From JAVVHH01 sp964613945 (lineage in GTDB: Bacteria > Pseudomonadota > Alphaproteobacteria > Acetobacterales > Acetobacteraceae), in contig CAZTJC010000010.1 of assembly GCA_964613945.1 (NCBI GenBank), positions 1 to 64,000 on the forward strand: a stretch of DNA of 64,000 bases, given 5' to 3'. Shown here piece after piece: positions 54,649 through 62,561 of this stretch. The notes below the pieces were generated by a model that ran no database searches, was not told the DNA's origin, and saw only the letters and a program-made list of their open reading frames with translations. The position numbers and the translations under genes are program-made. Each line of letters opens with the position of its first letter. Within the stretch, counting starts at the first letter, position 1.

Positions 54649-55595
54649 CGGACGCGGATCCGCGGGTCGGCGACCACGTAGAGCATGTCGGCCAGCAGGT
54701 TGCCGACTAGCACCATCACCGCCGAGATCATCAGCAGCCCCATCACGACCGGGTAGTCACGGTAGCCAATGGAGTCGAGGAATAGCCGCCCCATGCCGGG
54801 CCAGGTGAACACCGTTTCCGCCACCAGTGCGCCGCCTAGCAGGGTCGGCAGTTGCAGCCCGGCCACCGTGATCATCGGCAGTAGCGCATTGCGGAGCGCG
54901 TGCTTGACCAGCACGGCCCGGCGCCGCACGCCCTTGGCCCGCGCGGTGCGGATGTAATCCTGCGAGATGACGTCCAGCATGGATGCGCGCATGAACCGGC
55001 TCCAGGTCGCGACCGTGACGAGGGTGAGCACCAGGCAGGGCAGGGCCAGGTGCCGCGCCGCATCCAGCCAGCTGGCGTCCCCGGCCGTGTAGCGGTTGCC
55101 GGACGGAAGCCAGCCCAGGGTGACAGAAAACAGGTAGATGACCACCAGCCCGAACCAGAAGGTCGGGATCGACAGTGCCACCATGGCGCCGATGGTGGCG
55201 AGGTAATCCGCGATTGAGTAGCGACGCACCGCGCCCAGCACGCCTACCCAGGTGCCGATCAGCACCGCCAGCAGCGTCGAGCTGGCCATCAACTCGAAGG
55301 TGGCACCGAGATGGGAGGCGATCACCGCCAGCACCGGCGCGCCGTCGCGGTAGGAATGTCCCCAATCGCCGCCGAGCAACCGCCCGGCCCAGTCGACATA
55401 TTGTATCGGCAATGGCTGATCGAGCCCCATCTGATGCGCCAGCTGCGCCATAGTCTCGGCCGACATGCCGGGGGTCAGCGCGAACTGCGCCAGTGGCCCA
55501 CCCGGCGCCAGATGCAGCAACCCGAAGCCGATCATCGAGACGAGCACCAGCAATACCAGGCTTTGGCCGATGCGCGAGACCAGCGTGCGGATCAT
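54645..55595 (-). CDS. OppB/DppB-type ABC transporter permease
   Basis: A 316-residue inner-membrane permease of the OppB class. MIRTLVSRIGQSLVLLVLVS is the first helix, followed by LLHLAPGGPLAQF. LLGGDWGHSYRDGAPV is the usual periplasmic segment, and YIRTARAKGVRRRAVLVKHAL the ATPase-contact loop. It ends with VVADPRIRVR. Placed 10 bases after the SDR gene stop, so probably in the same operon. Confidence 0.94.
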   Translation of the reverse strand: MIRTLVSRIGQSLVLLVLVSMIGFGLLHLAPGGPLAQFALTPGMSAETMAQLAHQMGLDQPLPIQYVDWAGRLLGGDWGHSYRDGAPVLAVIASHLGATFELMASSTLLAVLIGTWVGVLGAVRRYSIADYLATIGAMVALSIPTFWFGLVVIYLFSVTLGWLPSGNRYTAGDASWLDAARHLALPCLVLTLVTVATWSRFMRASMLDVISQDYIRTARAKGVRRRAVLVKHALRNALLPMITVAGLQLPTLLGGALVAETVFTWPGMGRLFLDSIGYRDYPVVMGLLMISAVMVLVGNLLADMLYVVADPRIRVR

Positions 55596-55605
55596 CGTTG
55601 GTCGA

Positions 55606-56301
55606 TCACAGCATCGGTTCCACGCGGCAGTTCACCAGCAACTCGCCAATCGTGGCATTGTTCGGCAGGCACAACACGGTGCCGATCAGCACCGCGACGT
55701 CGGCGGCCGAACTCATCGACCCCCGCGGCGTGGTGGTCACCGCCGCCGTCATGTCGGTGGCCACGAAACCCGGACACACGCTGCATGCGCGCACGCCATC
55801 ATCCCAGCCCTCGCGCCGCACCGCCTGGGTCAGGGCATTGAGGGCGAACTTGCTCATCGCATAGCCGACGTTCTCGTTGGCGACCCGCTTGCCCGACAAG
55901 GAGGCGACGTTGACGACCCGGCCCTCGCCGCACGCCCGCAGTGCCGGCAGCGCGGCGCGGATCAGCCGCATGGGCGCCTTGACGTTGATGGCCCACAGCG
56001 CATCCAGCGCCGTCTCGTCCTCGTCGGCGAGCGTGGCCTTGGTGTTGATCCCGGCGGCGTTGACCAGCGCATGAATGGTGCCGAAGCGGGCGAGCGTGGC
56101 GGCAACCCAGGCCCGCGGACTGTTGCTGTCCTCCGCGTCGTAACGGTGCAGCGACAAGCGGTCGGACTCCTTGAGCCCGCGCGCATCCCGGATGCCGGCC
56201 GACACGCACCAGCCAGTGTCGAGAAGATGCTCGAGTGTAGCGCGGCCGATGCCACGGGCGGCCCCGGACACCATCGCGACCCGGTTCTGGCTACTCAGCA
56301 T
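55606..56301 (-). CDS. short-chain dehydrogenase/reductase (SDR)
   Basis: A 231-residue classical SDR. The cofactor motif is SGAARGIG (about residues 12-19), NAAG follows in ALVNAAGINTKATL, the catalytic Ser is in VVNVASLSGKRVAN and the YxxxK motif is YAMSKFAL. The C-terminus CPGFVATDM is typical. It probably acts on a keto or hydroxy compound produced from the imported substrate. First gene of the seven-gene operon. Upstream on its strand a TATACAT sequence could serve as -10, without a good -35. Specific reaction unknown. Confidence 0.9.
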   Translation of the reverse strand: MLSSQNRVAMVSGAARGIGRATLEHLLDTGWCVSAGIRDARGLKESDRLSLHRYDAEDSNSPRAWVAATLARFGTIHALVNAAGINTKATLADEDETALDALWAINVKAPMRLIRAALPALRACGEGRVVNVASLSGKRVANENVGYAMSKFALNALTQAVRREGWDDGVRACSVCPGFVATDMTAAVTTTPRGSMSSAADVAVLIGTVLCLPNNATIGELLVNCRVEPML

Positions 56302-56435
56302 GGCAAGTCTGAAAATGGCGCAAAACTGAGCACGACCATGTATAGTGCCAATGTATCAAGCAAAAAGATCAACAACCGATGATGTTTACGCTTGGATTAG
56401 GGCACGTATGAATGGCGCATGCAACAACTGTAACT

Positions 56436-56469
56436 ACTGCCCTCGGCGCTACGCCGCGTCGAGGGCAGT
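56436..56469 (-). terminator. GC-rich hairpin after the MEPMKP-repeat gene
   Basis: ACTGCCCTCG (56436-56445) and CGAGGGCAGT (56460-56469) are perfect 10-bp arms with a 14-base loop that can itself fold. The hairpin starts 10 bases after the repeat-protein stop (minus strand). There is no strong T-tract, so termination efficiency is uncertain. Confidence 0.6.
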
Positions 56470-56478
56470 GCTTAGCGT

Positions 56479-56957
56479 TTAGACTTTCTTCAGGCTCGAC
56501 AGGTCAACGGTGCCGTCCTGGCTGCTGAACGACAATGACGAGCTACTGCCCTGCTGTTGCGAGACGCCGTTGATCTTGTGGTTCTCGCTGTCATAGACGC
56601 TCACCTGGCCGTCCTTCTGGATGGCGAGGCGATGCTTGTCGGCGAAGAAGGCGTATTTGACGTCGTTCTGACCGCCGCTGGTGCTGGGTTCCCCGAGGTC
56701 TTCCGGCCACCAGGCGGGGCCGAAATCCATCGGCTTCATGGGCTCCATCGGTTTCATAGGTTCCATGGGCTTCATNNNNNNNNNNNNNNNNNNNNNNNNN
56801 NNNNNNNNNNNNNNNNNNNNNNNNNNNNNNNNNNNNNNNNNNNNNNNNNNNNNNNNNNNNNNNNNNNNNNNNNNNCGAAATCCATCGGCTTCATGGGCTC
56901 CATCGGTTTCATAGGTTCCATGGGCTTCATGGGTTCCATCGGCTTCATCGGTTCCAT
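56479..56957 (-). CDS. MEPMKP-repeat small protein of unknown function, split by a spurious assembly gap
   Basis: As written the gene contains 100 Ns flanked by an identical 55-bp sequence. Removing 155 bp gives a 107-residue protein. It begins with four perfect MEPMKP hexapeptides followed by MDF. Then comes a soluble part: a GPAWWPEDLG stretch, an AFFADKHRLAIQ strand and an SVYDSENHKINGVSQQQ strand, a Ser-rich SSSSLSFSSQ run and the end LSSLKKV. Codons vary silently between repeats, so the peptide repeat is maintained by selection. Met every third residue could bind soft metals or be a methionine-oxidation sink, which is inferred. CAGGAG precedes the ATG at 56957. It lies 57 bases after the oxidase gene stop on the same strand. 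True repeat number may exceed four because the repeat broke the assembly. Confidence 0.8.
56721..56775. repeat. 55-bp contig-end duplication, copy 1
   Basis: Identical to 56876-56930 across a 100-N gap, lying within the 18-bp tandem repeat that encodes MEPMKP. The overlap is a contig-end effect, but here an internal tandem repeat offers a reason for the break. Confidence 0.85.
56776..56875. other. assembly gap (100 N) in a tandem repeat
   Basis: Flanked by identical 55-bp ends. Collapsing restores the frame. Extra 18-bp repeat units could have been lost. Confidence 0.85.
56876..56957 (-). repeat. 18-bp tandem repeat encoding MEPMKP
   Basis: About four 18-bp units, each ATG GAR CCN ATG AAR CCN on the minus strand with silent differences between units. 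The first part also serves as the duplicated contig end. Confidence 0.85.
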
Positions 56958-57014
56958 AATCGCTACTCCTGAGTGACGTGGCGACAACGCACCACAGGCC
57001 GATCCGATTGCAGG

Positions 57015-58217
57015 TTAAGCCGCGTTGAGTCGTCCTTCGACAAAGCCGCCGAGTCCGGTTGCCTCGCCGGCGACCACCGCGTTGGCGACGGCTTCGCCAA
57101 GCCCGGCCGAATGCTTGAAACCGTGACCGGAACAAGCCGACACCATCAGTGCCCGATCGTTATGCGGGAGCGTGGCGACCAGGAAGTCACCGTCAGGCGT
57201 GTTGGTGTATGGGCAGACGACGCTGCGCAGCGGTGCCGCGGCCAAGCCGAGCAGCCGGCCCTGGACGTGCCGCCGCGTCAGGTCGAGGCCTTCCTGGGTC
57301 GTGACGTCGCGCTGCAGATGGTCGGGGTCGGCCGTGACGTCGGTGTATTGCTCGCGGGCCAGCTTCACACCGTGAGTGCCGGGTGGGATGGGAAAGCCGT
57401 AGAAGCTGTCCTCCGCCGTGTTGCCATGTGCCCAGATGAACACCGGCGCTCGCTCGGGGGCGTAGGCGGCGGGATCGTCGGGTTGGAACCAGTGCAGCAC
57501 CTGGCGCGCGACGCTCATGTGCTGTTGCAGCGACGGGCCGGCCAGGCCCGGTGACCACACGCCCGCCGCCAGCACCGCCTTTGCCGCCCGGAACCGCTCG
57601 CCGCCGGCCGTGGTCGCACAGATGCCGGCGCCGTCGCGTTCGAGGCGGATGATCTGCGTATCGCCCTGAACGACCGCGCCGAGGCGCCGGGCGGCGTCGA
57701 GTTGCGCGGCGACGCAGCGTTCGGGCCGCACGTAGCCACCGGACGGCTCGAAATAGGCGAGCTCGTCACCCGCCAGCTGAAAATGGGGAAAGCGACGCAT
57801 CACCTCGTCGGGCGCGAGTACCTCGTGGGTGATGCCGAAACGCTCGGCGGCGGCGATGGTGGTGCGGACGAAATCGGGCTTGCCGTGCACCACCGCGCCC
57901 TGGCCGCTGCCGGCCATGATGAGCGCGCCGCATTGGGTGAGCAGGCTGTCGCCGCTCTCTGCCTCCAGTTCGCGCCAGATCTCGTGCGAGCGGAGCACGA
58001 GCGGCACATACATCTCGCCCTCGCCGATGGCGCAGCGGGTGATGCGGGTATCGCCATGCGTCGAGCCATTACTGTGGGGCGGGTTCCAGCGATCGAGCCC
58101 GAGCACGCGCTGGCCGCGTCGCGCGAGCTGCCACAGCGTGGCGGCGCCGACGGCACCCAGGCCGACGACGACCGTGTCGAAGGATGCGGGAGCGGTGTGG
58201 GATACCGTTGTCTGCAC
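57015..58217 (-). CDS. monomeric sarcosine oxidase/N-methyl-tryptophan oxidase (SolA) family protein
   Basis: A 400-residue FAD-dependent amine oxidase. TVVVGLGAVGAATLWQLARRG is the FAD-binding start, and HSNGSTHGDTRITRCAIGEG matches the MSOX/SolA active-site region. The Cys in VVCPYTNTPDGDFLVA corresponds to the covalent-FAD Cys of this family. C-terminal ACSGHGFKHSAGLGEAVAN is typical. It would demethylate an N-methyl amino acid to the amine, formaldehyde and H2O2. The start is the ATG at 58217. N-methylated substrate fits the DadA-like oxidase and transporter nearby, but this is only context. Confidence 0.92.
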   Translation of the reverse strand: MQTTVSHTAPASFDTVVVGLGAVGAATLWQLARRGQRVLGLDRWNPPHSNGSTHGDTRITRCAIGEGEMYVPLVLRSHEIWRELEAESGDSLLTQCGALIMAGSGQGAVVHGKPDFVRTTIAAAERFGITHEVLAPDEVMRRFPHFQLAGDELAYFEPSGGYVRPERCVAAQLDAARRLGAVVQGDTQIIRLERDGAGICATTAGGERFRAAKAVLAAGVWSPGLAGPSLQQHMSVARQVLHWFQPDDPAAYAPERAPVFIWAHGNTAEDSFYGFPIPPGTHGVKLAREQYTDVTADPDHLQRDVTTQEGLDLTRRHVQGRLLGLAAAPLRSVVCPYTNTPDGDFLVATLPHNDRALMVSACSGHGFKHSAGLGEAVANAVVAGEATGLGGFVEGRLNAA

Positions 58218-58300
58218 AGATCAATCCGTCTCAATCGCCCGTGCAGAGCACCGCATCCCCGGTGCAATGGCAAGACTCGGTCTGGTGGATCGGCTCCGGT

Positions 58301-59494
58301 TCAGCGGCGCTTGGCGGAGAACTCCTCGTCACCGATCGCCACCAGGCCCGTGCTGCAGTCGCGCAGGATTTCCGGGATGACCGCCTTTACCTGGAAGTAG
58401 CCACGCGTGGATCTCGGCCATATACGCTCGTCCCACTCGCGGCGTACCCGCGTGCATCCCGTTGGCAGCGCGTCGGCCGAAGGGCCCACGGGAGCCCAGG
58501 CGGTGACGATCGGCAGCCCGTCGGCCCACCCCTCGGTCACAGGGCTGGCCGGGCAGCCGAAATATTCAGCGGCGCGCGACAAGGCGTCCGCCATCGCCGC
58601 TTCGTCGGCGCGGTGGACGAGTTCCACCGCAGCGGGCGCATGGGCCAGCAGGCCGCCGATCCGCGTCACGCGGGCGCGGCCGAGCGGCAGGGTTTCCGGG
58701 TTCAGATCATCGAGATGCAGCAGCAACGCGACATCGCCAGCCGGCGCCGCGTCCGCGGCCGGGATGGGGCGGGCGGGCGCCGGATGGCTTTCCTCGAGCG
58801 CTGCCGGATCTTCGTCGAGGCCGGTGGGCGAATACCGGCCGTCAGTGTAGCGCTGGATGTTGTCGGCGCGGGCGGCGTAGTTCTTGCCCCGCGTGTGCAG
58901 CCCGGCGACCCAGCGCCAGGACAGCGTGTTGCTGGCCGGGTCGCCGTCGATCAGGTGCCGCAGGAAGAACTCGGCGCCGAGCGCCCAGGGCAGCCGCAGG
59001 GTGAAGATCCAGATGGAGGCGAACCACATCCTGGTATGGTTGTGCAGCCACCCCGTCTCGACCAGCTCGATCGCCCAATCGTCGAAGCACTCGATGCCGG
59101 TGCGTCCGGAAACGGCGTCTTCGAACACGCGCCGCTGGCCGGAGCTGGTGGCCAGGTTGTTGTGATCGCGGGCGACCAGGTCCAGGTAATCCGGCCAGAT
59201 CTTAGGGTGGGTTTCGAGGTAGCCTTTGAAATAGGCCCGCCAGAACACCTCGTCGACGAACTTTCCCGCCGTGCCGGGGCCATGCGCGGCCAGCGATGCG
59301 GCGATCACTTCCTGCTCGAGAAGCAGCCGGCGCCGCAGATAGGGGGAGAGCGCGGTCGTGGTCGGCTCCATGTCCGGTCCGCGATCGGTGTTGCGATGCG
59401 CGGCATAGGCGTGCCCGGTGCGCAGCACGATGGCAGACAGGTGGTCCAGAGCGGCGGCGCGGGTGAGCGTGAAGGAGCGTTCCATGGAGGGCAT
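58301..59494 (-). CDS. photolyase/cryptochrome-family flavoprotein lacking the N-terminal antenna domain
   Basis: A protein of about 397 residues. Residues 40-225 are the photolyase FAD-binding domain: TTALSPYLRRRL, VFWRAYFKGYL, the FEDAVSGRTGIECFDDWAIEL stretch corresponding to the TG.P.vDA region, GWLHNHTRMWFASIWIF, and DGDPASNTLSWRWVAG. The usual N-terminal alpha/beta photolyase domain is absent. A different domain of about 150 residues, beginning VALLLHLDDLNPETLPLG, follows at the C-terminus and may be a displaced antenna-like domain. Function (DNA repair, light signalling or neither) cannot be told. Start uncertain: ATG at 59494 or 59485, neither with a clear ribosome site. Confidence 0.8.
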   Translation of the reverse strand: MPSMERSFTLTRAAALDHLSAIVLRTGHAYAAHRNTDRGPDMEPTTTALSPYLRRRLLLEQEVIAASLAAHGPGTAGKFVDEVFWRAYFKGYLETHPKIWPDYLDLVARDHNNLATSSGQRRVFEDAVSGRTGIECFDDWAIELVETGWLHNHTRMWFASIWIFTLRLPWALGAEFFLRHLIDGDPASNTLSWRWVAGLHTRGKNYAARADNIQRYTDGRYSPTGLDEDPAALEESHPAPARPIPAADAAPAGDVALLLHLDDLNPETLPLGRARVTRIGGLLAHAPAAVELVHRADEAAMADALSRAAEYFGCPASPVTEGWADGLPIVTAWAPVGPSADALPTGCTRVRREWDERIWPRSTRGYFQVKAVIPEILRDCSTGLVAIGDEEFSAKRR

Positions 59495-59581
59495 GTGGGC
59501 CGGGTTGCCCCGAGCGCCAGTTGGGCGGCGGCCGAACCTGCTCGCTAAAGCAGCACCGATCGATGCATATGCGTCCGCAGC

Positions 59582-60334
59582 ATGGAGCACTTCGCGTCGT
59601 TGATCTGGAAATCGTGCCTCGTCCTGTTCCTGCTGCTCTACGTGCTGCCGCTCGGTCTTTCCGCGTTCCGCTACTGGCAGACGGGAATGGGTGGCGACTG
59701 GCGCAATGCCGACCGAACCAGCGCCAGGCTACTGCCGCCGGTGTCGGCGCCCGCTGCCGTGGTTCGCGTTTTCTGCGCGCCGACGGTGCGCTGGCGGTCG
59801 ATCTTCGCCGTGCATTGCTGGATCGTGCTCAAGCCGGAGGGCGCGGTCGCCTATACGCGGTTCGACTACACCGCCTGGGGCGATCCGATCCGCCGCAACG
59901 GCTTTGAGCCGGACGGCCGCTGGTTCGGCGGCACGCCCGTCACGGTATTCGCAATCGACGGTGCCGCGGCCGACGCGATGATCCCGGTCATGCTGGCGGC
60001 GGTCGAGGATTACCGGTTCAGCACCCTGGGCGACTATCGCGCCTGGCCCGGCCCGAACTCCAACACCTTTGTCGCCGCCATTCTCGACGCGGTGCCCGGC
60101 CATCGTGCCGTGCTGCCGCCCAATGCGATCGGCAAGGATTTTCCGTATGACGATCGCTGGCTGCGCCTGACGCCGTCGCGCACGGGCCTGACGCTGCGCC
60201 TCCGTGGTTACGCCGGGCTCACCGTGGCATGGGTCGAAGGACTCGAATTGAACCTGCTCGGTGCCGTCGCCGGGCTGGACGTTCGCAGGCCGGCGCTCAA
60301 GCTGCCGGGCTGGGGCCGGGTCGCACCCTGGTAG
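59582..60334 (+). CDS. DUF3750-like membrane-anchored protein
   Basis: A 250-residue protein with one N-terminal membrane helix (about residues 8-29) and a soluble remainder. Conserved-looking stretches are VFCAPTVRWRSIFAVHCWIVLKP, YRAWPGPNSNTFVAAIL and LPPNAIGKDFP, which I recognise as the DUF3750 family. Function is unknown. The PGPNSNTF motif with a nearby His resembles papain-like or NlpC-like arrangements, but I cannot assert a catalytic centre. It is divergent from the photolyase-like gene, with about 87 bases between starts. Confidence 0.75.
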   Translation: MEHFASLIWKSCLVLFLLLYVLPLGLSAFRYWQTGMGGDWRNADRTSARLLPPVSAPAAVVRVFCAPTVRWRSIFAVHCWIVLKPEGAVAYTRFDYTAWGDPIRRNGFEPDGRWFGGTPVTVFAIDGAAADAMIPVMLAAVEDYRFSTLGDYRAWPGPNSNTFVAAILDAVPGHRAVLPPNAIGKDFPYDDRWLRLTPSRTGLTLRLRGYAGLTVAWVEGLELNLLGAVAGLDVRRPALKLPGWGRVAPW

Positions 60335-60349
60335 CTCCCGCGCTGGGAG
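60335..60349 (+). terminator. short hairpin after the DUF3750-like gene
   Basis: CTCCC (60335-60339) and GGGAG (60345-60349) form a 5-bp GC stem immediately after the stop. There is no T-tract. Weak candidate. Farther on, TTGATG (60358-60363) with TAGGGT 18 bases later might be the promoter of the next operon, with low support. Confidence 0.3.
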
Positions 60350-60436
60350 ATCACCCGTTGATGGCACACGATTTGCTGCGTTAGGGTCCAGCCGCGCGAG
60401 TCACACGCCGCGTCGCGCGGTGCATGAAAGGTCAAT

Positions 60437-61675
60437 ATGTTCAGACGTACCCTCCTGATCGTGTCCGCGCTCGTGAGCTTCGCCACGGTGGCGCGCGCCG
60501 CCGACGACATCCTGATCGGCGCCGTGTACCCGCTCTCCGGTGCGGCTGCAGCGATCGGGGCCGACGCGCAGGCCGCCATTGAAACCGAAGCGGCCATCAT
60601 CAACGGCAGCGAGAACGTCCCGAGCATGCTGTTCGGCAATGGCGGCGGCTTGCCGAATCTCGGCGGCGCGCACGTCAAGATCGTCTGGGCCGACAGCCAG
60701 AACAATCCGCAGATCGCGCGCACGGAGGCCGAGCGGCTGATCACGCAAGGCAAGGTGGTCGCCATCATCGGCAGCTACACCAGCGCGACCGCGGTCACCA
60801 TCAGCCAGATCTGCGACCGCTACCAGATCCCCTACATCTCGGCCGACAACTCGTCGCCGAGCCTGAACAAGCAGGGCTTGTCGTGGTTTTTCCGCCCGTC
60901 GCCCACCGATGTCGGTTTCACCGGCTCGATGTTCGACTTCATCGACTGGGCCGGCAAGAACGGCCACCCTATCAAAAGCGTGGCCATCATCCACGAGAAC
61001 TCCGTCTTCGGCACCGATAGTGCCAAGCTGCAGGCATCGATGGCGGAAAAGGCCGGCATCAAGGTCGCTGCCGACCTCGCCTACCAGGCCAGCACGCCGT
61101 CGCTCTCGGTCGAGGCGCAGCGGCTCAAGGCGGCCGACGCCGACCTCGTTCTGCCCTCGTCCTACACCAGCGACGCCATTCTGATGATGCGCTCCATGCA
61201 CGACGCCGGCTACACGCCCAAGGCGGTCCTGGCCCAGGATGCCGGCTTCATCGACCCGGCGTTCCTCAAGGCGTCCGGCCCGCTCGCCGAAGGCGTGATG
61301 AGCCGCTCGAGCTTCGCGCTCGATGCCACAAAGGCACGGCCCGCGATCGCGCCGGTCAACAAGCTCTATGCGGCGCGCAACAACGGCAAGGATCTCAACG
61401 ACCTCACCGCCCGCGAGCTGACGGCGCTGCAAGTGTTGGCCGACGCGATCAACCGCGCCAAGTCGACCAAGAACACCGACATCCAGGCCGCGCTGAAGAC
61501 CACCGACATCCCGGGCAACATGACCGTGATGCCCTGGAAAGGCATCAAGTTCGACGAAACCGGCCAGAACACCGAAGGCAGCCCGGTGATCCAGCAATGG
61601 ACCGGCGGCGCCTGGCACACCGTGTTCCCGACCGACGTGGCCACCGCGCAGCCGGTCTGGACGGTCGGCAAGTAG
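60437..61675 (+). CDS. Liv-type (family 6) periplasmic binding protein
   Basis: A 412-residue binding protein. MFRRTLLIVSALVSFATVAR followed by AADDILIGAVYPLSG is a signal peptide leading into the mature start. IIGSYTSATAVTISQICDRYQIPYISADNSSP, FRPSPTDVGFTGSMFDFI and AVLAQDAGFIDPAFLKASG fit type I fold proteins for amino acids, urea or amides. First gene of a second Liv-type cassette; the H permease follows after 10 bases. Ligand unknown. It is clearly distinct from the binding protein at 33424. Confidence 0.92.
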   Translation: MFRRTLLIVSALVSFATVARAADDILIGAVYPLSGAAAAIGADAQAAIETEAAIINGSENVPSMLFGNGGGLPNLGGAHVKIVWADSQNNPQIARTEAERLITQGKVVAIIGSYTSATAVTISQICDRYQIPYISADNSSPSLNKQGLSWFFRPSPTDVGFTGSMFDFIDWAGKNGHPIKSVAIIHENSVFGTDSAKLQASMAEKAGIKVAADLAYQASTPSLSVEAQRLKAADADLVLPSSYTSDAILMMRSMHDAGYTPKAVLAQDAGFIDPAFLKASGPLAEGVMSRSSFALDATKARPAIAPVNKLYAARNNGKDLNDLTARELTALQVLADAINRAKSTKNTDIQAALKTTDIPGNMTVMPWKGIKFDETGQNTEGSPVIQQWTGGAWHTVFPTDVATAQPVWTVGK

Positions 61676-61685
61676 TTCTATCACC

Positions 61686-62561
61686 ATGACTGCCTCGCTG
61701 GTCCTGCAGGTCGCGCTCGGCGGCCTGCTCATGGGGCTCGTCTACGCGCTGGTGGCGGCCGGGCTGTCGCTGATCTTCGGGCTGATGGACGTGGTGAACT
61801 TCGCGCATGGCGAGCTGCTGATGCTGGCGATGTATGCGACGTTCTTCATCAGCGCCGGGCTGGGGCTCGATCCGTTGTTGCAGCTGCCGATCGTGGCCGC
61901 GCTGTTATTCCTGGTCGGGGTGGCGATCTACCGGCTGCTGATCTCGCGCGCGTTGGCGGTGCGGTTCAACTCCGGGATGGTGCAGATCTTCGTCACCTTC
62001 GGGCTGTCGATCTTCCTGGTCGGCGCGGCGCAGACTGCGTTCGGCAGCGATTTCCGGTCCGTGACCACGGGCATCATGGCCAATCGCGTGATCCAGCTCG
62101 GCGACATCGTGCTGCCGTTGCCGCAGCTTGCGGCCGGGCTGATCTGTTTACTGGCGTTTGCCGCGCTGGCCGCGATTTCGCGCACCGAATTCGGCCGCGC
62201 GCTGGAGGCCACGCGCGAAGATCGGGATGCCGTTGCGCTGATCGGCATCAACCGTGACCGGATCTTCTCCATCGGTTGGGGCATCGGCGCCGCAGCCGTC
62301 GGCATTGCCGGCGTGATGCTGGCGACGTTCTACTACATCTCGCCGACCGTCGGCGGCGGCTTCGCGCTGATCGCCTATGTCACGGTCGCACTTGGCGGCT
62401 TCGGCTCGCTGGTCGGCGCACTGGTGGCCGGGTTGCTGGTCGGCGTGGTGGAGGCGCTGACGGCGCTGGTGATCGATCCGTCGCTGAAACAGGTTGGGGT
62501 GTTCGTCATCTATCTTCTGGTGCTCACGGTTAGGCCGCGCGGCCTGTTCGGGCGGCTGTGA
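61686..62561 (+). CDS. LivH-type ABC permease
   Basis: A 291-residue inner-membrane permease. LGGLLMGLVYALVAAGLSLIFGLMD and VNFAHGELLML mark the LivH N-terminus; EFGRALEATREDRDAVALIGINRDR is the ATPase-contact loop; ALGGFGSLVGALVAGLLVGVVEAL is near the end. Its stop shares a base with the LivM-type start (TGATG). Confidence 0.95.
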   Translation: MTASLVLQVALGGLLMGLVYALVAAGLSLIFGLMDVVNFAHGELLMLAMYATFFISAGLGLDPLLQLPIVAALLFLVGVAIYRLLISRALAVRFNSGMVQIFVTFGLSIFLVGAAQTAFGSDFRSVTTGIMANRVIQLGDIVLPLPQLAAGLICLLAFAALAAISRTEFGRALEATREDRDAVALIGINRDRIFSIGWGIGAAAVGIAGVMLATFYYISPTVGGGFALIAYVTVALGGFGSLVGALVAGLLVGVVEALTALVIDPSLKQVGVFVIYLLVLTVRPRGLFGRL

